Assembly: GCF_003048615.2 (NCBI RefSeq)
Contig: NZ_CP049263.1
Span: 1,240,001-1,304,000 of the forward strand
Direction: 5' to 3'
Origin: Campylobacter concisus
GTDB lineage: Bacteria; Campylobacterota; Campylobacteria; Campylobacterales; Campylobacteraceae
DNA length: 64,000 bases
Positions 17,054-30,085 of the stretch are shown in pieces. The notes beneath the pieces were generated by a model. The model saw only the letters and a list, made by a program, of their open reading frames with translations, did no database searches and had not been told where the DNA came from. How positions within the stretch are numbered: the first letter of the stretch is position 1; each line of letters starts with the position of its first letter. Made by a program: the position numbers and the translations under genes.

Positions 17054-19376
17054 CTAAAGTGAGAATATAACTATTTTTGCACCTTGACTAATTTTATTTT
17101 TAGTTAGCCTATTTACTGCTTTAGCTTTTACGCCGTCGCTTATGTCTTTATTTAGTAGCACTTTCTTAACTAAGCCTACCTTGTCGCTACTTGTATCTAT
17201 CGCGTCAAGTAGCTTAAGCTTTGGGTTTTCAAACTTCATAGGCTCTTTTAAGTTTCTATCAGAATAAAAGGTTATAATGTCATCATTAGCGGAGGTTGAA
17301 GTAATTGCGGAGTGTATCCCGCTTCCTCCGTTTTTATCCTTTATATCATTTATGACAAGCCTAAATCTTACACCATCTTTATCTTCCCACTCATAAAGCC
17401 TTGCTTTGCGATCATTTATAAATGGTTCTTTATATTCTTTTATAAATTTACGCATATTCTCGCCCATATTTAATAGTTCTTGCTTCGTAACATAACTTTC
17501 CTTTGTTGTGTCTTCTAAATGCTTTATCTCGATATGCTTGGCTCCTTTGTTTTTATTTCCTATCGCATATCTTACCGCTCCCTCTACATCCTCTAAATCC
17601 TTATAAACTGGCGTTGAGAATTTGCCATTATTGTAACATTATAAATGCCTCTTTTTTCTTGTTTGGCAAATTTATCTGCTCCTGCATTATCTACTATCTT
17701 TCTTACCTCTTCGCTTGGCTTTTTTGATATGCTTAGTATCTTATTATAAAGTTCAGGGCTTACTTTTTTTACCCCATCAGCTGTTATCTTTGATCCAAAC
17801 AATGCATAGATAAAACCTTTTGCAAACTCTTCAGGGCTTACGTTGCCGTTTTCATCAGCACCATTTGCTGTGCCACCAAGCAAGCCGCTTGCTATATGTG
17901 GGCTTGCGTTGATAGTTTTAGTTTTTTTGTCTTTTTGTGGTATAATGCTTTTATTAGAGAGCTTTAATAATTCGCCATCCTCCTTATTTAGAGAGGTTTC
18001 CAGAGCTGGCGTCCTGGTAAGCTCTTTCTCATCTAAAAGTGCTTTTGCACCATCCGCCGTTGGCTCTGTGGCTTCGCCAAGAGTGAGCTGTGTGGGAGTA
18101 GGCGACCCCACTAGATGAGAATTTCCATTTTGTGTTTGTTTTGATATAATCTCATCTGGCAGCCCAAGCTCGCTATTTGATTTGCTGCCTGGCTGGATGA
18201 AAGTTTGGATAATGCCAGCATCTTTAGAATTCTCTCTACTAACTTTATCAAGGCGTTTTAAATCTTTTTCTTTTACTTTTGTTGCATGTTTTACTTCTCC
18301 ACTTTCTTTATCGATCGCAAGCTTTCCAATTTTGTTTTCGTCCATTCGTTTTACTATCAAAGCATAGTCTAGTCTATTATTATTAAAAAAATGTGTTGGT
18401 TCATTTTTGATCTCTCTAATCAGCCTAAAAAAATCACTTGGCTTACTAAACATCTCTGGGTGTTTGCTAGCTAGATAATCTAAATCTGCGCTTATTTCTT
18501 CAGTTGTTATCTTCGATAAATCCCTTACGTTTGGGGCTAAGTCCATTTTTACATTTAAATCACTCTTTGGCGCTGGACTTTCTTTTGTGATGAAATTATC
18601 CCCTTTTATTTCTCCAGTTTGAGCCTCTTCTCTTAACGCCTTTACCTCGTTTTTAAAAGCTTCTAGTAGTTTAGTTGAGTTCTCTGGTGCATCTTTTATC
18701 TCTATCTTTTCAAGATTATTAATGACACTTTTTAGATCGCCTGCATTATTAATTGCATTTCTTATATGATTTTTTAAAGATGCGTCATTGCCTAATACTG
18801 GGAGTAGTGATTTTAACCTTTCAATGGCTAAATTTCTCTTCATTGTCATAAGTGCTCCAGTTACTGAATGCCCTATGCCTTGTTGTAGCTCTTTAGCCTT
18901 TGGATTAATCGCTGTTAGTTTTCAAGCAGTGAAGACGTGTTATTTAGTATAGGAGCTTTTTTGTTTAGCTCACCCATTATCTCCACCGCTCTTTTACTCT
19001 CAAATGGAGCATTTTTTAAAGTATTGCTTACTTTAGAAAAATCAGTTATTCCATCTTTGGTAAATTTTTCTATTACGCCACGGATCAGGCTAGTTTCTAA
19101 CGCTTCTTGTTCGCTGCTACTTAATCTAGCTGTAAGAGCTTTTAAATCTAAGCCGTTTTCCGCATTAAGAGCTTTTAAGAGTGAGTTTGTTATATCGCCA
19201 CTACTCTTTAGCTCACCCATTACATCATGGTAAATTTTAGAGTTTTGAAGTTCTTTAAAAAGAGCGTATTCGCTTCTTGCTTGTTTTAAAACATCTTTTG
19301 CTTTTTGACTAAGAGCTGGGTTGCTAAAAGCTTGCTCGGCGACATTGTCTATTAAGCTCTGTCTTTACTTTTCAAG
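17054..19376 (-). pseudogene. Remnant of a large phage-type protein gene, at least two frameshifts and one stop
   Basis: Three minus-strand open pieces belong to one former gene: 19364-18915, 18849 and upstream to 17593, and about 17640-17054. The first piece ends ...NNTSSLLEN but continues in another frame as KLTAINPKAKELQQGIGHSVTG if one A is added to the A4 run near 18920. The second ends ...KRGIYNVTIMANS but continues as NNGKFSTPVYKDLEDVEGAV if one base is added near 17629. The 5' end stops at an in-frame TAA at 19365-19367. The C-terminal piece has a VRFRLVINDIKDKNG core resembling phage PBECR/DUF3519-type nuclease-like domains, a weak assignment. The low-complexity Ser/Lys-rich middle fits a large polyvalent phage protein. 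No other phage gene remains. Confidence 0.6.
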
Positions 19377-19560
19377 CAAAGGATCATATTATCATTAAGT
19401 AAAATTCAGTCTAAAGATTTTAAAAACTGGCATAAAAATAAATTTAAAACATAATCAAACCAATAATCTAAAAATAAATATAAGAATCTTATCATATATA
19501 AAAAATAACAATAATAACTAAGATTAATAATATAAGAATTAAAAGCAGATAAATAACAAA

Positions 19561-19679
19561 GCCCGCAACGACCTACTTTTCCAACATCCCAGTAAGGGAG
19601 AGTATCATGAGCCAGGACGAGCTTAGCTTCTTGGTTCGAGATGGAGCAAGGCGTTTCCTCGTCTGTATAGTCACGGGCA
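19561..19679 (-). rRNA. rrf: 5S ribosomal RNA
   Basis: About 119 nt. The minus strand starts TGCCCGTGACTATACAGACG and ends ...GTAGGTCGTTGCGGGC, with complementary ends and the conserved CCATCTCGAACC loop. It is the last gene of the rRNA operon. Ends are estimated to within a few bases. Confidence 0.95.
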
Positions 19680-19787
19680 GTGTTAAATAAAAGATATAAT
19701 AGCTAAATCTTTTATTTAACACTACTAGATAAAGTTAAAAGTCATAAACAAAGTTTTATAAAAACATATCTTATTAAGTTTTTACCC

Positions 19788-22759
<2,972 letters not shown>

Positions 22760-23149
22760 AGATAACTTTATGTTACTACATTTAAATTCTAGCTCTCAAG
22801 ACGGAAAGCATTGACTACTATTTAGATAAGTTTTAAATCCTAAATAGATTGTGATGTCAAACTTTTGCATTAAATGCAAAGAGAATAGAAATTTAAATCT
22901 TTAACAAGTCCTGTAAAATTGTTTTTAAAACTTGCTTGTGACTATTAACAATATTAATTAAAAGAACATTTAGACTTCGCAGACTAGCAAGCTAGCCTTT
23001 ACGACCAAAGAGTTACACCCTTTGGAAACCCCTAAAGCACAAAGTTGCTTTAGGCAACTTCGTAATCAATAAAGATTAAGACGCTTAAAAGTCTAAAGTA
23101 AATGCTTCTAAAAACACTTAATATAGACTTTTAGTGTTAAACTATTTTA

Positions 23150-23225
23150 TGGTGGAGAATAGCGGGATCGAACCGCTGACCTCCTGCGTGCAAAGCAGGC
23201 GCTCTCCCAGCTGAGCTAATTCCCC
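23150..23225 (-). tRNA. tRNA-Ala (TGC)
   Basis: 76 nt with encoded CCA. The minus strand begins GGGGAATTAGCTCAGCTGGG. The anticodon arm reads CTGCTTTGCACGCAG with anticodon TGC, and the T arm has GGTTCGATC. The acceptor stem GGGGAAT/ATTCTCC has one G-T pair. Confidence 0.97.
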
Positions 23226-23237
23226 AATTAAATTCTC

Positions 23238-23314
23238 TGGTGGGCCTAACAAGACTTGAACTTGTGACCTCACCCTTATCAGGGGTGCACTCTAACCAGC
23301 TGAGCTATAGGCCC
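23238..23314 (-). tRNA. tRNA-Ile (GAT)
   Basis: 77 nt with encoded CCA. The acceptor stem is GGGCCTA/TAGGCCC, the anticodon arm ACCCCTGATAAGGGT gives GAT, and the T arm has AGTTCAAGT. It comes directly after 16S, so the spacer order is 16S-Ile-Ala-23S. Confidence 0.97.
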
Positions 23315-23406
23315 CTATAGGTCTATCAATCTTTCAAAACTAAACAAGGATGATTGAGAATATCTTTCTTATAGATATCTTGTGAGGGAATATCTATATG
23401 TACTCT

Positions 23407-24917
<1,511 letters not shown>

Positions 24918-25221
24918 TTAATTACCTATCTAATAGATAGGATTTTTATTATGAAGTTTTTAATCAAAAAAACTTTTAGTTTTTATATTAGTTTGTCTAA
25001 TCTATTATTTAATCATAATAGACTGGCTCAATCGATCACTTGTTTAGATTTCAAAGATTGACTAATAGTTTAACAATTGTAAGTTAAAAGAACAACGATA
25101 AGAAAAAGGCTTTATTAACGTTGAAGTTAAAGGTGGTTTCTCGTTTCGTGAGCTGGAATTATATATGAGGGATGCTTAAAGATAGTTGAAATAATGGAGA
25201 GAAAATTTATTTTATAAAAAA
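24918..25221 (-). promoter_or_regulatory. rRNA operon leader and promoter
   Basis: About 300 bases without a coding gene. On the minus strand a TATAAT (25163-25158) with an upstream CTTTAAG probably starts the rRNA transcript. BoxA TGTTCTTTTAAC (25094-25083) follows in the leader, with the same core as the spacer boxA. A 7-bp hairpin CCTATCT/AGATAGG lies at 24925-24941, next to the 16S 5' end. Confidence 0.65.
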
Positions 25222-25923
25222 TCAATTTATATACGCAAATCCAGTTTTTTTCTCTATATTTATGCTGGCAGTATTATTATTTTTATCTGTTAAAACTATT
25301 TTGCAATCTTCTTTAAATAACTTAGAATAAGGTCGTTTTGCACTCCTTATAGCTGTTGAGCTTACAACTCTCATTGGACGGCCAAGCTCATCAAAATTAA
25401 TAGTTTGCGATCCATTTCTAGAACAATCACCAATAAATTTAACTGATTTTATCCCATATTTTTTTTCAATATTTAAATCTTTATTTATCTTGTCGCAATA
25501 GGATTTAGGCATGCCACTCCAACCAGCGCTTAAAAATTTATTAGATTTTTGTGTATCAATAGCAACCTCATCTTTAGAATTTACATTGCCAGAAAATTTA
25601 TTACCAGCACCTTTTTTATCGTAAAAAACACTATATTTCCATGTGCTTGACCCAGGCTCATCTATAGAACATGTTTGTTGTAAACTAGTATTATTAAAGG
25701 TTATCCCCCATCTCATTTTAAACCAAAGTTTTTCGTTTTTAGAGTAGACAAATTTATCATCTTGCATAGCAAGGTGCTGGGCGTATCTTATGTGAGTTAA
25801 CAGCTGTGTAGCAGCTTCTTTTGCACCATTTCGCTCCAGTCTTGGCATTATCATTGCTGCAAGTATACCAACAACAACAATAACAAAAATAAGCTCTATC
25901 ATCGTAAAAGCTCTTTTTTTCAT
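25222..25923 (-). CDS. Type II/IV pseudopilin-like protein
   Basis: The 233-aa protein starts MKKRAFTMIELIFVIVVVGILAAMIMPRL: a short basic leader, a prepilin cleavage site before FTMIEL with Glu at +5, and a hydrophobic helix. These are the hallmarks of type IV pilins and pseudopilins. The rest has three or more Cys residues and a C-terminal KKTGFAYIN, with no clear GspG or GspH signature, so the exact class is open. The prepilin peptidase at 4623-5411 could process it. In Campylobacter such proteins belong to the DNA-uptake (Cts) machinery, a likely role here by inference. It lies 3 bases after the membrane protein gene. Confidence 0.85.
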   Translation of the reverse strand: MKKRAFTMIELIFVIVVVGILAAMIMPRLERNGAKEAATQLLTHIRYAQHLAMQDDKFVYSKNEKLWFKMRWGITFNNTSLQQTCSIDEPGSSTWKYSVFYDKKGAGNKFSGNVNSKDEVAIDTQKSNKFLSAGWSGMPKSYCDKINKDLNIEKKYGIKSVKFIGDCSRNGSQTINFDELGRPMRVVSSTAIRSAKRPYSKLFKEDCKIVLTDKNNNTASINIEKKTGFAYIN

Positions 25924-25926
25924 AGC

Positions 25927-27144
25927 CTATCGTTCCTTGATATTGAAATTTGCAACTACTTTTCCCATTTTTTCTATACTAAATTTTGACTTCTCATCTA
26001 AATCGGCACTTGCTAATAAATTTTTAGAGTAGCTTTTTGTTTTTATCCCATAAAATTTAAGCCTTAGCGCAAGCCTTGTATCTTCAGTCGCTATATCTTG
26101 CACTCCAGCCTCTTTTAGCTTATCTGCTAGCTCTTTTGCTACATCAAATTTATAAGTGAGGTGTTTTGTAGGATCGTTTAAAAAAAGGTAAAAAATTTGA
26201 TTAAAGATGATCGCTGACCAGTTAAATATCAAAAAAAGCATCACTAAGCTAGTGCAAATTTTATGACCTTTTCTAAATTTTGGCAGCCTCACGCGATATG
26301 AGTTGAAAAAAACTCTTACCATAAGTGGCGTTGCGATCACGCAAAATGGCAAAAACTGCTCAAGCTCCAGCCTTTGGCGCACAGAGACTATCATACAAAA
26401 GCAAAATGAGCAAATGGCGATAAACCACAAAAGGTCCTTCTTCTCCTTAACCCAAATTCTATAAATCGTATATACAAAAAAGATAAAGACAAATGGCGAA
26501 AATACAGCAGCAAATATGCCAAAGGTATCGATAAAGTGCCCGCTTGGTCTGCCATTTGTTTCAAAACCAAAAAAGTAAAGTGTCAGCAAAAATAAAATGG
26601 CGCTTAGCCAAGCAAGAGGCGGCTTTCTTTTGTAAAGTGCAAATATAAAAAATCCTGCATAAAATATCAAAAAATCGCCATCTATGAAAAAGGCTAGGCA
26701 GAAAAAGATGCCAAATAAAATTTTCTTTTTAATATGAAAAAGATATATACACAAAAGCGCTAGAGTGATGCAAATTCCAGCATTATTTATGATAAGGGCT
26801 GAAGCTAGCGTGCCAGGAAGCAGCACAAAAAGCAGAACCGCTATGATCCTGTCAAACTCGAGCTTAATGTAAAATTTACTCACCTTATACATCAAAACCA
26901 CGCTTGCGATGTGAAAAAAGATCATCACGCCTCGCACAGCAAGGTCATTTTGACCAAAAAAGTGAGTGCTTAGTTTTAAGATATAGCTTAAAAGGCTGTG
27001 CTTTTGAAAGAAAATTTCAGCCTCATTGTAGCTTATACTAAGAGAATTTGCCGCATAAAGTAGAAAAACAAAATCAATCAAACATATCAAAAATACGCTA
27101 AAAGCGATGTGTCTGCTAGCAAATTCTCTAACTCTTTCTAACAA
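25927..27144 (-). CDS. Multi-span membrane protein, GT-C glycosyltransferase-like
   Basis: This 405-aa protein has about ten hydrophobic segments. The first helix is followed by a loop with YNEAEIFFQKHSLLSYILKLSTHFFGQNDLAVRG. That arrangement resembles the first extracytoplasmic loop of the PMT/ArnT group (acidic residue pair, then an R-G motif). The C-terminal 80 residues are soluble. These features suggest a lipid-linked sugar transferase, but I cannot name the substrate, and a non-enzymatic membrane protein is possible. It sits between the phosphoribosyltransferase (9 bases away) and the pseudopilin. Confidence 0.7.
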   Translation of the reverse strand: MLERVREFASRHIAFSVFLICLIDFVFLLYAANSLSISYNEAEIFFQKHSLLSYILKLSTHFFGQNDLAVRGVMIFFHIASVVLMYKVSKFYIKLEFDRIIAVLLFVLLPGTLASALIINNAGICITLALLCIYLFHIKKKILFGIFFCLAFFIDGDFLIFYAGFFIFALYKRKPPLAWLSAILFLLTLYFFGFETNGRPSGHFIDTFGIFAAVFSPFVFIFFVYTIYRIWVKEKKDLLWFIAICSFCFCMIVSVRQRLELEQFLPFCVIATPLMVRVFFNSYRVRLPKFRKGHKICTSLVMLFLIFNWSAIIFNQIFYLFLNDPTKHLTYKFDVAKELADKLKEAGVQDIATEDTRLALRLKFYGIKTKSYSKNLLASADLDEKSKFSIEKMGKVVANFNIKER

Positions 27145-27153
27145 ATTTAGCCC

Positions 27154-27594
27154 TTAAATATGTATATCCCAGAAAAACTCAACCCAGTCATGAGCCTCTT
27201 TTACCTTAAATTCAGGCAAAAGCAGAGCCTTTTCTTTATAAAATACAGTAGCTATCTTTATATCTAAATTTGGATAGCGTTTAAGCAGCTCTCTTTTTAT
27301 CTCGACCATGCTCTCGCCGCTATCGATGATGTCATCAACAAGCAAAATTTTAGTGTATTTGCTAAGATCTGGCACGTTAAAAATTTGTATTGTATCAAGC
27401 TTGTTTGTATCCTCGTAGTGGATAGAATTTAAAGTAAATAAATTTCTATTTTCAAGCGCGACAGCTAGCGAGTGACCAAGCGTTAGACCGCCTCTTGCCA
27501 CAGCTAGTATCACCTCTGGATCAAACTCATCTTTTATCTGTTTTGCCATCTTTTTGGCATCAATGGCAAATTCATCGTAGCTATAAAATATCAT
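27154..27594 (-). CDS. Purine phosphoribosyltransferase
   Basis: This 146-aa type I phosphoribosyltransferase has the PRPP-binding motif ILLVDDIIDSGES near residues 83-95 and VILAVARGGLTLG near residue 29. The C-terminal hood contains HDWVEFFWDI, as in xanthine-guanine/hypoxanthine enzymes. It would convert imported purine bases to nucleotides with PRPP. The neighbouring permease fits this. The order with mqnE and permease equals Cj1368-Cj1370 of C. jejuni. Base specificity cannot be read from the sequence. Confidence 0.88.
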   Translation of the reverse strand: MIFYSYDEFAIDAKKMAKQIKDEFDPEVILAVARGGLTLGHSLAVALENRNLFTLNSIHYEDTNKLDTIQIFNVPDLSKYTKILLVDDIIDSGESMVEIKRELLKRYPNLDIKIATVFYKEKALLLPEFKVKEAHDWVEFFWDIHI

Positions 27595-27606
27595 CTTTCA
27601 TCCTTA

Positions 27607-28899
27607 TCAATGCACTAAAAATACGATAAAACTAATGAGCGCTAGCACAACTACACCTAAATTTATATCGCTAAATTCTCTCTTTATGAGCTTAACTATG
27701 ACGTATGACATAAAGCCAAATGCAAGGCCGTTTGTGATCGAGTAAGTAAGCGGGATGAGCACAACTATGAAAAATGTCGCAACGGCGATGGCTGGATCTT
27801 TGAAATTTATGCTAGCAAGCTCGGCAAACATAAGCACGCCGACCATTACGAGGATCGGATAGATGGCATTGCCAGGGATAGCTTTAAAAAGTGGCAACAT
27901 AAATAGTGTAAGTATGAATAAAAGTCCGCAAAATACAGCCGTTAGACCAGTCCTACCGCCCTCTTCTACGCCGCTAGCACTCTCTACAAACGATGTGGTC
28001 GTACTTACACCTACAAGCGAGCCAGCTGCAGTAGCAACGGCATCAGCTTCAAGAGTTTTTTCAAGTTTTACGACACCATCTTTTTTGTTTTCGTCAAATA
28101 TCCCAGCCCTTGTGCCAACGCCAGCTAGTGTGCCTATCGAGTCAAAAAGATCGGTCACAAAAAATGTGATAATAACCGGTAGCAAGGCTAGGCTAAAGGC
28201 ACCTTTTATGTCAAGCTCTAAAAATATCGGAGAGATAGAGGCTGGAGTTGAAAAAATTTCTGTTGGATGAGGAGCGATGCCAAGCACCCAAGCTATCACT
28301 GAAGTGACAAGTACAGCTAGGATAAACGCGCCCTTTATCTTCCATGCCCAAAAGCAAATAACCAAAAATAGCCCCAAAACGCCAAGAAGCACGTTTGGAT
28401 CTCTGAAATTTCCTATGCCGACTAAAACCGCGTCGTTATTTACGATAAAGCCCATTTGCTGAAATGCGACAAAGCTGATAAATGTGCCTATGCCAGCGCT
28501 TATCGCTCTTCTTAGATCAAGCGGGATGGATCTAATTATCCACATCCTAAAATTTGTAAAAGACAAGACGACAAATATCACGCCACTCAAGAAAACAACG
28601 CCAAGAGCCGTTTGCCAAGGCACTTTCATACCAATGCAAAGACCAAATGTAAAATAAGCATTAAGCCCCATGCCAACGCTCATCGCAACTGGCGTGTTCG
28701 CCCAAAGACCATTTAATATAGTAGAAAATATGGTAATTAGCGCAGTTGCAGTGATGAGTGCCTCATAAGGCATGCCTGTTTTGCTCATAATGATCGCATT
28801 TACCGGTACGATATACATCATCGCCAAAAATGTCGTAAGTCCCGCTCCAAATTCCTGCTTCACACTCGTTTTGTTTTGTGCTAAGTCAAAAAATTTCAC
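27607..28899 (-). CDS. Guanine/hypoxanthine permease, AzgA-like (NCS2)
   Basis: This 430-aa protein has about 12-14 hydrophobic segments. The N-terminal EFGAGLTTFLAMMYIVPVNAIIMSKTGMP, GMGLNAYF and the central DLFDSIGTLAGVG and STTTSFVESASGVEEGGRTG motifs are characteristic of the AzgA/PbuG purine transporters. It imports hypoxanthine, guanine or adenine with protons. It is followed after 12 bases by a purine phosphoribosyltransferase, forming a salvage pair. Confidence 0.93.
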   Translation of the reverse strand: MKFFDLAQNKTSVKQEFGAGLTTFLAMMYIVPVNAIIMSKTGMPYEALITATALITIFSTILNGLWANTPVAMSVGMGLNAYFTFGLCIGMKVPWQTALGVVFLSGVIFVVLSFTNFRMWIIRSIPLDLRRAISAGIGTFISFVAFQQMGFIVNNDAVLVGIGNFRDPNVLLGVLGLFLVICFWAWKIKGAFILAVLVTSVIAWVLGIAPHPTEIFSTPASISPIFLELDIKGAFSLALLPVIITFFVTDLFDSIGTLAGVGTRAGIFDENKKDGVVKLEKTLEADAVATAAGSLVGVSTTTSFVESASGVEEGGRTGLTAVFCGLLFILTLFMLPLFKAIPGNAIYPILVMVGVLMFAELASINFKDPAIAVATFFIVVLIPLTYSITNGLAFGFMSYVIVKLIKREFSDINLGVVVLALISFIVFLVH

Positions 28900-28910
28900 C
28901 CCAAACTCCT

Positions 28911-29972
28911 TTAGTAAATTTTAAGTTCGTTATATAAGCTATCACGCTCAACCGGCGTAAAACCAGATGTTTTAATAAGATCGCAAAATGTCTTTAGCGT
29001 AACGCCATTTGCGCTGTTTGCGCCAGCTGCACTTTGTATGCTCTCTTTTTCTATCGTGCCATCAAGATCATCAGCGCCAAATTCCTGAGCGATCATCGCT
29101 AAATTTAGCGTCGATGTAGCCCAGTATGCCTTTATGTGCGGGACATTATCAAGCACCAAGCGAGATATCGCCATGGTCTTTAAAATTTCAGCCGATCCTA
29201 GAAATTTCACATCTTTTAAGTAGTTATTTTCTCTTTGATAAACTAGCGGGATAAATGCGTTAAATCCACCCGTTTCATCCTGTAAGTCCCTGATCCTTAG
29301 CATGTGATCAATCCTATTTTCGCGGCTTTCTATATGTCCAAAAAGCATTGTTGCATTGCTTTGTCTGCCTTTATCGTGCCACATTTTGTGGATCTTTAGC
29401 CAGTTCTCGCTACTTACTTTACCTTTGCAAATTTTAGCCCTGACCTCTTCGTCAAAAATTTCAGCCCCACCCCCTGGCATGCTATCGACGCCGTATTCAA
29501 GCATCTTTTCTATCACCTCATCGTAGCTTAAGCCGTAATGCCTTGATAAAAAATCAATCTCAGCCGCCGTCATCGCCTTTACGTGAAGCTCTGGATGAGC
29601 TGCCTTTATCTTTTTAAAAATTTCTAAATACCACTGCCAGCCGCTAGTTGCGTTGTGGGCGGAGACGATGTGTATCTCTTTTACGCCGTGACTCACGCTC
29701 TCATCAACGATCTTTAAAATTTCTTCGTGGCTCATTAGGTATGGATTTGGATTTTTTCTGTGGGCTGAAAATGCGCAAAATTTACAGATGTCAGCACAGA
29801 TATTTGTTGGGTTTATGTGGCGATTTACGTTAAAAAAGACCTTGTTGCCGTGCAGTTTTCTGCGCTTTTTGTCGGCAAATTTAGCCAAGGTAAAAAGATC
29901 AAGCCCATAAAGCGAAAAAGCCTCTTGCTTGCTTAATCTCTCGCCACTTTCTAGTTTTTGTAATAGATTCAT
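28911..29972 (-). CDS. mqnE: Aminofutalosine synthase (menaquinone synthesis)
   Basis: MqnE is a radical SAM enzyme that joins 3-[(1-carboxyvinyl)oxy]benzoate to SAM to form 6-amino-6-deoxyfutalosine. The cluster motif is CADICKFC with Cys59, Cys63 and Cys66. The segment HINPTNICADICKFCAFSAHRKN and the later GHIESRENRIDHMLRIRDLQDETGGFNAFIPL are family marks. At 353 aa it fits MqnE better than the cyclase MqnC, though the two are homologous. It heads the minus-strand run with the purine genes. The pathway releases adenine in its next step, which may be why salvage genes are nearby (inference). Confidence 0.9.
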   Translation of the reverse strand: MNLLQKLESGERLSKQEAFSLYGLDLFTLAKFADKKRRKLHGNKVFFNVNRHINPTNICADICKFCAFSAHRKNPNPYLMSHEEILKIVDESVSHGVKEIHIVSAHNATSGWQWYLEIFKKIKAAHPELHVKAMTAAEIDFLSRHYGLSYDEVIEKMLEYGVDSMPGGGAEIFDEEVRAKICKGKVSSENWLKIHKMWHDKGRQSNATMLFGHIESRENRIDHMLRIRDLQDETGGFNAFIPLVYQRENNYLKDVKFLGSAEILKTMAISRLVLDNVPHIKAYWATSTLNLAMIAQEFGADDLDGTIEKESIQSAAGANSANGVTLKTFCDLIKTSGFTPVERDSLYNELKIY

Positions 29973-30085
29973 TATTTATATCGTCCTAAAGCTGAACTTA
30001 AGGCTTTATTATAAGCAAATAAAGCTTTGTTTTTGCAAAAATTATGTAACATTTGCCAAGATATTTTTAACAATGGAAACACTAA

